Shown here: positions 43,332 through 55,623 of the stretch, in pieces
Numbering within the stretch: position 1 is the stretch's first letter
Layout of the letters: each line of letters starts with the position of its first letter
From: Plasmopara viticola
Taxonomy: Eukaryota > Oomycota > Peronosporomycetes > Peronosporales > Peronosporaceae
Assembly: GCA_001695595.3 (NCBI GenBank)
Contig: MBPM02000019.1
Span: forward strand, 682,001-746,000
Reading direction: 5' to 3'
Length of the DNA: 64,000 bases
Made by a program: the position numbers and the translations under genes
Notes under the pieces: model-generated
Told to the model about the DNA's origin: nothing
Database searches by the model: none
The model's input: the letters and a program-made list of their open reading frames with translations, nothing else

Positions 43332-43674
43332 CTCTATATCTGCACGCACCGACCCTGTGGCTCGAGTGGTTAGCCGTTCGACCCAGAACCGGGAAATACC
43401 TAGTTTGATACTTATAGGATCCGAATTAAGGCAGCCGGAGATAGGTCACTTAAGTGGACGAGCCATCACACCCGTGTGTGTGACTGCTCTACCAAAACGC
43501 GCCCGATTGGGTAGTTTGGGTGGGGGGCCCACTGACCGAAAAAGCCCCATAGTGTGATGAGGGGTACGGAACCCGGTCCCAATACAGGTCGGATTGCTAC
43601 CAGAATCCCGCGATAGAGACAGCTTAGTCCTAGCGCGTGGGTTCAGGTAGCTTAAATCTCTCTATATCTGCACG
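43332..43674 (+). mobile_element. SINE-like element B, copy 2, full length with 15-nt target-site duplication
   Basis: The body at 43347-43659 (313 bp) is flanked by perfect 15-nt repeats CTCTATATCTGCACG at 43332-43346 and 43660-43674. The head has an A-box-like TGGCTCGAGTGG (43358-43369) and a B-box match GTTCGACCC (43376-43384), a tRNA-derived pol III promoter pattern, although the two boxes are unusually close. The 3' end is TAGCTTAAAT with no long tail. It shares head and central blocks with 9689-9915. Confidence 0.8.
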
Positions 43675-46600
43675 CTGCTGAAACATTTGATAAACTTTAG
43701 ACACCATTTTTGTGCTTTGTGTTACTAGTGTAATTATATTGCTTTGACAATTCGCGCAATAAAATGGACCGATGGAGATGATGGTTTTTGTTGGATGCTA
43801 TTTGGAGACGTTATTGCTTCGTTATCATTTTGATCAAAGTGGGCTAGCATGAACAGGCATCGATTAGTAATAACGCACTTGTTTGACAATTCTGTCTACG
43901 CTACAGCCTCATCAAAACATGTTTATCTAGCTTATAAAGCTCGAACACTGCTTAGATTGCTTGCCTTTACCACAAATTAGCTAAGGAATTAGTTTGTCCT
44001 TACAGTCGATTTTTGCACTATCAGCTAATCAAATACTTTGTTATTACTCTTTTTCGTTTGACAGCAGCTCAAAATCGTGATTTTCTAGCCAAAAACCGAG
44101 TACTGCTGAGTCTGTTAGTGCTCCGCCTGAGAGCTGGTGTTCATTTGAATCTGGATAATGTCACTTCCAGTTGGTCGTTTAGCGACTTCGAATTTACGCT
44201 GAGCTGGCAATCACGCTGAGTTTCTTGCCCTGATAGTCCGGGGACAATCACAGAAAAGACAATTTAAGAGCGGACGACGATGGTGTTTCCGCTTATTCTT
44301 TTCACGAAGAAAATTCGTCTCCTTTTCTTGGTCAGCCATTTAAAAGCTGCCTGTGGACCACACTACGCAGGCAACTATTCCTCCAACGCAGTGGCTTCCT
44401 GCCTGTTGCTAACGGCTGCTATTTGGTGTAAGTTGTAGCTAAGTGGCTACACACTGATCCCAGCCGCCTCATTGTACGAAAGTTGTGGCTCACTCTTTTT
44501 TTCATCTTTTCCTGGTTTTTTAATGCCAAATGTTTTCTTACAAAGCTGTCGTCAGACGAGACGACCTGTGGCTGCAAATTAGATTACGGTGACTTACGTT
44601 TAAAAGCTAGTGCATGCTTACTTGTTTGACGCACTGGGAGCTCTATATCGTCTCTTGATATTTTAAAACAAGGTGATCATGTGCTCTTAAAATTGAAAAC
44701 TGTTTTTTCTTTACAATCCTTCTGGCTCGGCGTGAACACAGAGCACTTCTTGAAAGGACGGCGAGCAGCATTGTTCTAAGGGAGGAAGACTTTGCAAAGA
44801 AATTAAGCTGATCCTGAACAGTATGCTTCGTAAACATAACTTTTTTTAGACTGTTCTTTTCGACTCTCCGCAATGTGATATCGAGGTTAAGCAAACGTTT
44901 AACCAGCGTTTCTCCTAAACGCTTTGACATTGTCCGGAAGCCATGGTTCATAGCGCAATAATTTTCGCGACAGCCCTCACCTTGACACAGCTCACTGCAT
45001 TTCGCGTTGAACTCACAAATCTATGCCTCTTGATTGGTGAAATCTATTTTTTGCTTTGGCTTGGCTTCTCTTTTCACTACAAGTGTACCTGCTTTACAAT
45101 CAGGCATTGGTATATAGCAGCTCACATATTGAAGTTCTATTCTTCTTTTTCCCTCTTTCCAGTCACAAGTGGTAATGTCGTTTTTTATCGTGATCCACTC
45201 AATCGGTACACACCTTAAATTAGATGTACGTCCCGAACCAAAGTATTAATCATCCAGTCCTCTTTTTTGTAGCATACAACCAGTTTAGAGATCCATTGCC
45301 CTCTTACATTGTCATGATGATCAATGCACCACAAAATTTTCATCGCTATCATCGGGATATATGGAATTCAAGGCCTCAAATTACTTCAGTCCTCTTTTGC
45401 TTAAGCTATCTTGGCAAACTTCTAAAACACAATTTCACTCTCATGCCGTGGTTGGCTCATTATGGCTTTTTTATAATCTAGATACTTGCGTTAAGTGCTG
45501 CTGTGTCTCGTATAGTGAGCACATTTCTGATCGGCTTTCTGAATAGCCAACGCTCCCGAGTATCAGCAGGAAGCAAAGCATCATTAACATTTATTCGAAT
45601 GATTTTGTTGATGGTAAGCGCACAAGCTAGGCGATCTGTCTAGGTTTTCATCAGTTTGAATTCGATCACATAATCGATCAGGAATCTGTCCAGAACGTCA
45701 AGAGGCACTGGAGGAGGAGCCATACCTACACAAGGTGAGTACCGGAGGAAGGCGAAGACTGTGATCAGAATTCTAAAAGCTCTGTAAGAGACACTCTTCC
45801 TCCACGCATGAATGTTGAGTAGAGAACAAGGTAGTGGTACCACGCCATCGTCAGTGCGGATGCAAACAGATGCACATATCCGTCATCAAGACGGAAAGAT
45901 AAACTTCACCAAAAGCCTTCTGCTAGCGAAATATCATTCTGAGCTCAACCCCTTTCAGGGCTTTCCCAAGCGCTGTTATTATTAAAATCGAATAATAAGA
46001 GACTGAGTTTCAAATCTGCAATTTAACAGGGATTTTACCAATTTTGACATTTGTTTAAAACACCAAAGAATACAAGCCGGTACGAACAACAATACAATAT
46101 CTGTCACACATGAAGGGATACCAGTATAAGTTTCCTTTTGGCCAGCTACTCAACATAAGCGCTCGGTGCAATATAAATTTTTGCTACACCTTATAGACAT
46201 TTAATAATAATATCTATACAAATCTGATGATCTACCCGATGCCGTTGATCAACGACAAAAGAGTGATGTGGTACTGATCACAAGATATGGATAGGCAATA
46301 CAAACGACCGATCGATCTCGACTGAGTTCTGCTTCTATAATACAAATTTATTGCCCAAACGATCGTATTTGCCTTTTAGGCTTAACATTTTTTACAATCG
46401 TATCAGCAGATATAAGATGTACGGCTATCAAAAGTAAATAAAGGGAGCCAACTAGTCAAATATTATATAATAAGGATTGAAACGATGATTGTACTCGATC
46501 AATGATTTTACATTGATGACATTTTAATGTCAGCCAAACGCGCAAATTTACTGTATGAAAAGGCAGGTTGGCAAATAAAAAAGTAAGTGACTGGTGAAGC

Positions 46601-49600
46601 CTGTCGATCAGCATGGTAGAAAAATCTCCTGGGTCTACTGCAACATCATCTATCGAATGCACAAAGCTTTGACAAACAAATTGGTGAAAGCTCATCCAAA
46701 GAAATAAATTAGCGCTCAAAGACCTACCAATTCCGTTCTCGCTGTGATCAGTGATTTTTTTCTTGGCATCCTGTGCTAATTAGTGCACTAAAATTCGTTC
46801 TCAATATTGTCCTTTGTCTTCGACGCAAAGTTCTGCTTTTTCGACCTTTTGGTGTTAAGTCGAGGTGTATCGGAACCGTGCTAGGTCTGCTTATCTTATC
46901 GCTGATCTACCTAAAATTTCATGGTCCAGTAGTGAGATTGCGTAATTGAGTTATTTTAGTCGCTCACTACATTTCGTGTAACAAGCCGCTGCATACATCC
47001 AAGCTTTTGTGCAAAACACTGCCTTTAAGAAAAGAAAAATGCAAAAGATTGATAGCTCCTGGTGGACGACAGACATCTGACCTGCAATTTTACCGATTTG
47101 CATACTAAGGCATTTTGAAGGATATCAGACCAAATGCAGTCCCTGCCAATATTACAAAATGCTTCAAGAGTTGAAGGCATCAAGACCTATTATTGCACTA
47201 ATAATTAAAATCTTTCAACTATGATCAAATTTCACACGTCAATCATTTTACGAATGAACAATCGCTTAGAATTACCGTATATCTACCTACAAGCTTCCTC
47301 CGTGCAAGGCGCTCTGTTACGTCGTTAAATCTTGTAGCACCTGAGATAGATTCGACGCCGGCGCGGGTAATTTTTGACCTAAATCATTGCAAAAAGTTTA
47401 AGAAAATCTTTTTTTGTAATTATTCGATGTAACTCTCGAGCAAATTAAGCTATTTGTTTTTACTCCTTGTCTTATATTACTTGGATCATTGGAGAGATGG
47501 CTGGGTGGCAGAGTCTTTTTTTTGTTATCGGTAGATGTTGATATTACATTCATGCGACGTTCTAAGAATATCTTCTGGATGTAAAGCCTCTCGTGAATTT
47601 ATCAAATTCTATAGCTAATTAATCGATCCGTCGGACCCGCACTTCTCATCGAATCGAAGACTAAGAATGTGTTTAAGGAAGCGGCTGCATTTGCAGCTTC
47701 CCTTTCTGCCAAACAGCTCGAATGCATAACAGCGTTTGAGCTTACGGGGCAATATTTATGCTCAAAAGCTTAGGAAGCGCAGGTTTTGGTGCTTCCGGCG
47801 GTAATTAATGCAAGCCGACGAAATTTAAAATTTCGGCCATGATGCTCGCGCAGATCTCGGAAGTGCGAAAACCGCTTTGAATAGTATGCCATGTTCATAT
47901 TTTGCACCAGTACAGTGCTGTGGATCCTTTGTCCAACCTGAGATAAGAAAGTGCTGGGAGAGCTAGAATTAGAGTGCTTTTGATTGCATCTAGGAAAGCC
48001 CCTTTCTTTGCCATAAAATAAGGTTTTTAGCCTTATTTTTGACGTTTCAGACTAGGACCTTGAATTCAACTGAATGAGGTCGGACATTCGTGAGTCATCT
48101 TGTTTTGTCCCAGGCTACTGACGGCTATCATGCATATTCACTCCGTTCATGACACGGATTTTTTAGCCATAAAGCATGCACTTGTTAACCTTGAGTAATT
48201 TTCTGATGTGTGCTCTATGTAGGCGATGCATCCTTCAGAACGGCAATGAGTACGGTTTAATTATTCTAAAGACAAAAAACTTCGTCTTTGTAAAATACAA
48301 CCTTGGCGTTAAATTTAATCTAGACATACCCCGTGTGCTGGCCTACACGCTATCATGCAGGTCAGGCTGCGTGTTGGTCCATATCAGCAGGGCAGAAAGC
48401 TCGATTGACAAACAAACTTTGGTCATGCATACAATAAGGATACCAATCTACAGGCCTGGGCGCATTTTTTTTACCACAGCCGAAGATGTCAAAGTCAGAA
48501 GACCGATCCTCACAATTGCATCGCTATAAGGGGGCACTATCTATATAGCGTGGCTTTGGCAGATCCAACCCGAGTCATTTTATCCAACCGAGGAAGGTCT
48601 TGAGTACAGCAAATTTCAGAAAGTACATGACGCCTCAATAGCGTTCATAAAAGTTAAAAAAGAGTTTTTTAGCTCCAACAATTATCAGTGGTCCCGTATA
48701 TGCAACTAAATGGCCGCGTATGTGATGACCTGAGGGAAGTCTTTCTCGCGGCTCACTCCTCAGCTACAGAGTGTACCGGTACCGATGGACTTTTATAAAT
48801 AAACATGTCTCGGCGTTAAGTTTGACTCGATGGAAGTAGATGGCAACACGTGCTTAGTTGTGTGCCGCCTGAATACGATGATGCATCAAATTCTTGCGTG
48901 CTCTAGCTCATATAACTAGGGAGTAAGCAGCAAGGCTAGAAATGGATACAATTTTTAATTACTGTGGCTTTCTGACTCCCATGATTTGACATGTGTTTTG
49001 ACATATGCGGATCTAGGTGATTAAAAACTTGCTTGTTGATGTCCACCGCAGATCATTTTCAGACAGATGATCGAGCGGTAAAAGTTGGCCGTGCGTCTAA
49101 AGACACTGCGCGATACGCGCACCGACGCGCCCTTTTTGCGTGTAGACAAGTTGTCAAACGCCTTTAATTTCGTATATCTAGGCCTCCACGAGCTTGATAT
49201 TCATAAGCTAAGATACCATAAAAATATGGTGTACTCCTAGAAATATGAATGCTTTTAAGAGTAGTGACGGAAAAAATATATTTATCTCTCCGTTTGGATC
49301 TAAATATCCTTGCAAAAACAGTTGTCTGACTTTGTGGTTTGTCGATTTAGTGTCATTACTAGGACATGGTATGTTATTGCATCGAACCAACACCACCAAA
49401 AAACTTTTCGACAGAATATATAAATGTGTTCGGCAAAGGGCCAAACTTAAATTAAATCGTAAACCTTACCCCTTAGACGTACAAACTTAGTACGTATAAG
49501 CGGAACATAACATGTTCTGCCTATATTTGTTGTCCTATATAGGCATGAGTCGGCGTACGCATCCAATACTTAAAGGACAATTTCGATGCACTTAGCCTTT

Positions 49601-52600
49601 TACGTGAAGGGCTTGTAAAGATCTTACTCTCTAGGTATATGGGTCTTAATCTTAAAACGCTCACCTCTTGTACAAAGTGTCGATCAAGCGCTCAATTTCG
49701 TCAGTAAGGCGACCGAGTGATACTGCCATAGCCCTCACTATATCGATCATAAATGTATAAAGATGTGCGTTTTGAGCGGTCGCTAGAGTCAGGATACCAC
49801 TACGGACATAAGCAAACTCAGGACATAAGTCAGACGCATCGCTTCAAGACGCGCGACAGTCAATGTAATGATAATGATGATGGGTCAATCGGCCAAAGTC
49901 GATTTTGTTCTCATGGACCTCTTTGGTACGGGGCGGCCCTGATATAGTTGCGGCCTGGTTGCCAGGGCCGAATGTATAGAAAGCAAGGGGGACTTTTAAA
50001 GAACGGTGACTTGCGATTAGGCTCATATCGTACTGCGATGGTTACTTCGCTTACGAACACCCGAGAATTGTATCTTGAGTTGTTGTCGTAAATTGCATCC
50101 CTTTTTTTGGCATCAGTGACATCGTCAACGAAAGCATCCTAGATTCGGCTTTACTTCTTACAAAACAGGCTTTTGATCTGTACATTTAACAAGTGAGGCC
50201 TTTCGCATGGTTGGTGTATATATATACTCTAGAGTGGTAGAGCCGTTTTGACGACGGTGTCTGAGGCTTTCTCGCAGCCTTATAGGATATGTAGATTCTG
50301 AAGTGCCCGCAGCGCTCCTTGTCGTTTTTTCTTTCCAAAGCAGACTCCTGAGAACGAAAAGAACGGTTTGCCTGCGCTTCATGTAGTTACGCAGTGAGTG
50401 GTTTTTCTTTATCCTTCTTTGATTTGATGTCTACTTGGCAGGCAAAGCAATTTTGGCCTTGGAAGAAAAGCTTCGAGCGCGGAAAGTATTTGTGTTGTAG
50501 AAGCAATTTAAGTTACTGGGTACGTAACGTACAGAGCCTGTATATGTCTTAATCAATTGTTCCACTGCAGCATTGGCTAGCTGTGTAGTTCGAAGAACAT
50601 CGTCTGTAAACGAACGAATTTTGTTACGCAGTTTACGGTATCTGTGGTACACCGCAAGCCACTATTTCGGCTCAACAATTATCGTATCCATAGATGGCTT
50701 AACCTTTTTTCATTTGCTACAGCTAATTTTAAGCGAGGGGTTCTAAAGTGATTGAGAAAGTAGGTTCCTACGCATGGACATGTGCGATGTGTAGCAAATG
50801 AGCGTCACGCTTAATTAACTTACAACCCCATCTGGTCCAGGACATATACCCTGCTGTTTTAAGCAAAAGATCACGGATGGCTATATTTGCATCGAAGTAA
50901 AATGCTTAAGTGAATCATTGTTGTGAAGTCTAGCTGTAAAGACGAGTAGCCGATCTCGTTGCTCACAGCAATCGTCTTTTAGCAAAAAATGTTGTCATCT
51001 AGGTAGATCGTATCTGAATTGGTCATTGCTATCCTCTAATCGATCTCTCTACGAGGGTGATGTAGGCCAATCGCACAATCTTTACAAGTTTGAACCAAAA
51101 CGACTGTACCTAGGCAACCTTACAGTAACGTCAAGTATTTCACCGCTTGATCTATAGGCCACCGGGTTGGTTTTGCCAGCAAGGATTCTTCGATTTCACA
51201 TCTCATTCATCAGATCAACTCAAATTATGGTCACCGCGGTTTACTCGTAAAAAAATTCAACTCTGACCAAAGTAAATTTGAATTGGATGGCGCGACATCC
51301 GATTAGAAGGAGCCGCTTAAATGCTGGCGAAATTCAATTGCATCATGTCAGATCAGGACAAATCGGTGAGGAGCCTGTGGAGCTTTTTGGGATGAACGCT
51401 ATTAACTAACTTTCAGCAATGCTATTGCTACAACTCACACCGCCATGATAAAAAAACCATCGAAAGCATATGACTTGTCAGCGGTGCGTCAAGACATCAG
51501 AGTTCCATAAAGCTGGTGAAGGCCATATCTATAAGCTTTCTCAGCTCATTCGCCAGTGAAAACATGCCATTGAGCATCATTTTATGTCGCCTTAACGTGC
51601 CAAAACGAAATCATATTGGAACAGTGTCCGGCTGAAATCAGACTGGTGTAAGATCCACATATGCATACATTGAATAGCGTATAGAACTTGAAAGTATGGG
51701 AACTAATAGACAATGCATGCAATTTAATATAAAATCGTACTAGCTTGCAAAGCTCGGACAAGTATTTTGGGTCGACACAACCGTGGTGCTAAACTAAAAA
51801 TGCAAAGAAAGGTATTAGTAGCAAAGAATAATGCGATTATATCAAGCAAGAACGAGAGCAAAATATAACCATTAGATTAAACACATTAACTCTTGGTTTT
51901 GGCGCCAAGCTGTATACTTTGGATGCTGCCTGTACACGCTACGCTGGGTGCTGCGTGGATGAAGTCAAAAGCGAAGGAGTTGCTTTTGAAGTGAATTATA
52001 CCTGACAAACTGACATATAATGATTTAATTTTTCCGGCCGGTGTTCTGATGTAATATATATAAAAGCTGGTGAATAGTAGAGCTAGGCATTACTACAAGC
52101 ATGATAATTATGTATCGGTCAATGTCCGTCTAAATCTACTGGATTAAACGATATATTTGCCCAACGAGATTTGATTTCTGCTGACATTTAGAAGACAGCT
52201 CTGTAAGGATTCCTTACAAATGAACAAACGAGAGCAGATGACATTCGTCAATCTTGCCCGATAAATTGAAGGGACTCTGCGTGCGAAATTTATAAAAGCA
52301 CTGTAGGTCACCCATAGAGAGCGCTGGAAACCAAGAATCTCTCGAAGAACACGAGCAATATTGAACGCATCTTGTGTGTTTTGGCGCGAGTTCCCCAGAT
52401 AATGTGAAGGATTAAAGTTGCGTACCAAGACGCGGAGGTTTTGTCACTGTAGGGTTGTGGAAATACTCCGAACGTTAGAACTTAATTACTTCAGGCTAAT
52501 ACAGACGGTAAAAAGCAAGAAAATATATAGATCGATGACTCGATTAACCAATATCCTATCCCCTCAAATATAGTTTTTTGAGAGCATGATATAGATTGGA

Positions 52601-54854
52601 TCACAGACATCACGAGTGCTTTGCACAGAAGTGGCATTTAGAAGGTTTACGATTTTTTTTGGTGAAATATGGTCCTCCACAAGGTATCATAGGTTACAGT
52701 TCAAAAGTTGATTTTTTCCTGAACGATATTATGTTTTGTTCAACCAACAGCTTTTAGCCGGCAAACTATTTGACTTTGCAAGACCCATACCCATTTTGTA
52801 TTTCTTTAGGTACACACCGGAAAAAAATCGGCAGGGTGTGTATCCTCCAAAAACCTTATTAATAGCTCCTGTAGCTTTAATTTATAAACAAAAAATTAAC
52901 TTCGAGTAATGACCCGCCAAAGTTTGGGTTACGTCCCCCGCTTTTTAACCAAAACGGAAGAAATGTTTGATCGTAACATTTTATAAACAAACCCAAAGGC
53001 CGCCGACCGGCCAAATTATTTGGCGACGACAAAACATCTCCCAGAAAGGCAACATCGGCCTCCAAAGCCGTCTCTGCATCAAAAATGATCTCTCTGTCGG
53101 AATTTGCGCCGTAGGCAGCAAGCCAAAGTGATTCGCTTTCTAGAAAGCCCCTCAGTATAAAAAGATTTTGGTTGAGCATCCTACTCTACTGCGACGGGGA
53201 ACGCACACCTATTGTACAATCCCGCCTGGTAATCCGCAGACATCTTTGCCATAGGCGACGAAACCACCGCGAGCTTTCCTAAAATGCTCGTCTAGCTATT
53301 TTTCATTGAGCTTTGACAAAGTCTCGATCATCGACAATGGTATAGCAACCTTTATGCATAGAGAGGGTCGTTCGCCTCACAGACCAAGCGAAGGCCTCGC
53401 TCGTAAAGAACAAGATTTTCCGGACCCTGAGCCCCTACTGACGAGGCTAGCGATCTCAACATTCAGAAAGTAGAGACCGAAAGATGACAACTCAAGAAAC
53501 ATTTTCAAGAAAGTGCCAACGCCAGTCTGGTACCGACTTGTCTGATCACTCCCGCTGTATGGAAGTAACTAGAGAGGTCCAAACAATTTTTGTACAGTAG
53601 GAGGGACGAGACGAAATTTTTCGGTCAGTAATTTACAATGTAATCCGCCAAGCAAGACACTAATTTGATGTAAACACTGCAAGGGCTCTTTGGAGACAGT
53701 TTCTGGCTCGGAATATAACAGAGTAGTCGGCTTATAAGGGCCCAGCCGAGCTCACGGACGCTATGTACGTACTTTAAGCCTCACACTGATAGCCACTTGA
53801 TAATTATTTCGGTGCCGTAAATTCCAGAAGATAGGAGTGGTATGTAATATCATAGGCTTCTCCCTTGAACTATAACAATAGCGCTTTGAATTTGGTGAGC
53901 TTCCATTGTTGAAGTCGAATACTCGGCCACATTGATCAAAAACTTTACGGCCGTAAGCCAAATCATGATTTAGTCAGAAGTACTTTGACTCCAAGATGCC
54001 TCAGCCTCTACACCAGGAGCCGGAAACAAAAGTTTATAGCACATATATGGCGCAAGGTTGGAAGCGAGTAAGCTCCGAGGATGCAAAACTCTAAGATTAG
54101 GTGGTTAACGGCCTAGTCCTCGGCTTTTGGCTCGACCTCCTGTGTAAGATAGTGCGAACGCGATTTGCACATTAACGTCGGTAACCAAAGGTTTGAGTTT
54201 TACTATTTTTTGGAAGGTGGAGACTTCACGATCTATATGCTAGAATGTGCTACCATCGAAGCAAGTGCTGCTTGGTTCATGAAGCATAGATGCTGCTCAA
54301 AGCACTGGAGGGCCCGGACGCGCTTCAATCGCTTAGTTTCAGGAAAAGTTGCAAATGCAGCCGCCTTCGTTGACCCATAGCAGCTATAAGTTTTCTCGAG
54401 CAGCGTGAACCGTGTATGATCGATGGGAAAAGATGTCTCAAATATCTTGAAGCCTTTGCCAATGCTTTACAGTCTACCCGTGCAAGCACAGAATTGACAT
54501 CGAGTGATACAAGAGGTGATGGGGTCAAAGAGCATCTTGAACGGAGGAGGCGTACACGAAAATATGATTCTTGCGGCGATCAATTGGTCACGAAGACTGA
54601 ATTTTATTGGAAATAGAGTTTGCTAGCTATATTGGCATCTTCAATGCCAAGGAAATACGAGAGCTGATACATATTGATGTAATTTGGTGCTGCCTTTACT
54701 TTTTTTTAACAAATTGGCCAACTTTGTGCGCGTAATTCAGGCTGAAACTTTACATAACTTTTTGCTGTACAATCAATGACAGGAAACCTGTTGTAGCCAT
54801 TCTCTAAGCCACATTTCAAAGTTTTATGGCTTACTACAGGTAGAAAAGCTTGGA
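43675..54854. other. Gene desert of about 11 kb
   Basis: No gene could be supported. Open frames from true ATGs include 44943-45218 (hydrophobic start MVHSAIIFATALTLTQL) and 48176-48529 (117 codons, MHLLTLSNFLMCALC start), but neither has a domain, and hydrophobic starts arise by chance in AT-rich DNA. A minus frame at 53179-52877 (100 codons) is protein-like but unassigned. A short RT-like phrase occurs at 46506. The region is probably decayed transposon sequence throughout. No tRNA or rRNA gene was seen. Confidence 0.45.
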
Positions 54855-55122
54855 AAAGGTTGGAGTGACGCCCCCCTTCCAAGCGAGGGGGCTTAATGCG
54901 CGCGTGCTTCGGGCAGGTGCTCTCGGGCATTTGCAGGTCTCTAACTAGTCTCACTCTTGACGCGACGGTCTCCAGCACCGGGCGCCACCTGGGCTCTTAC
55001 CAAGTCAGAGCTAAACAAAATAATGGAAGACCCTCACGACCTCGATGCTGGCTGCACTGCCCGCCGAACGAGACTCGACGTATGCAGGCCCACTCTATGC
55101 CGTGGACTAGCCAGACTGAGCC
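54855..55122 (+). mobile_element. SINE-like element A, copy 4, 3'-truncated at a hairpin
   Basis: It begins AAAGGTTGGAGTGACGCC and matches the other copies up to GACTGAGCCT, then stops exactly where the hairpin at 55123-55237 begins. The usual last 60 nt and the AATAC tail are absent on both sides of the hairpin. The copy also has small indels relative to copies 1-3. Confidence 0.8.
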
Positions 55123-55237
55123 TTCATAGTTCTTGCCAAGTGTGCACGCCTGATATTCCTAGAAAGATGCGAGACATCATAGGTGTCTCGCATCTTTTTA
55201 GGAATATCAGGCGTGCACACTTGGCAAGAACTATGAA
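55123..55237. repeat. Long near-perfect hairpin, 54-nt arms
   Basis: The left arm at 55123-55176 and the right arm at 55184-55237 are reverse complements at 53 of 54 positions around a 7-nt loop, TCATAGG. The arms begin TTCATAGTTCTTGCCAAG and contain GTGCACGCCTGATATTCC. Arms this long and this exact in decayed DNA imply a recent event. There is no open frame and no obvious target duplication. The left end coincides with the breakpoint of a SINE-like copy. Confidence 0.88.
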
Positions 55238-55623
55238 TCGTTCATTGGAGCGCGAGCGTGAGATAGCACTAACTGCTTTTGTTGTAGATAATACTAACTT
55301 TGTGATTGTTGACTCTCAACTTTGAATAGTTCTTTTATATATCTTGGATTCTGTATCGCGAGTGTCTTGACCACCAATTTTTTTAGGCACTAAGTCGCTT
55401 CGACAATAAGTCTTTGACTTTCTTATGCATTTTGTGAGTGCTGATCACAGAATGTTGCTCTGCTTTATCTCCTTCAGCAAGCCTTACGACAAAACGTGGG
55501 GGCACAAACAAAATGCGAGCGTTGGCTCTCCATTCACTTAAGCGGCGTGTAGTCTGCTGTGGTGTCTAAATTAAAAAATGGACGGTCTTTGGCCATACCG
55601 CATCGCACATGGCTTGACTATGA
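55238..55623. other. No gene; flank of Copia element
   Basis: Sequence beyond the end of the Copia copy. On the minus strand it would have contained the rest of the 3' LTR if the element were complete, but beyond 28 bp it does not match the 5' LTR. No gene is seen. Confidence 0.5.

Noticed and set aside
44943..45218. Possible secreted protein with hydrophobic N-terminus
   Set aside because: It has a true ATG, but the rest is hydrophobic, AT-driven text with no motif, and no support for expression. Mentioned only within the desert entry.
46506..46583. Reverse-transcriptase-like phrase FYIDDILMSA on the plus strand
   Set aside because: Only 25 codons between stops, with no other RT motif nearby in the right order. 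It could be a relic but cannot be supported alone.
48176..48529. 117-codon plus-strand frame as a gene
   Set aside because: No domain, a weak signal peptide and a decayed-repeat setting. Chance frames of this length occur in the window.
52877..53179. 100-codon minus-strand frame with protein-like composition
   Set aside because: No recognised family, no signal peptide, and sequence upstream in the same frame is full of stops.
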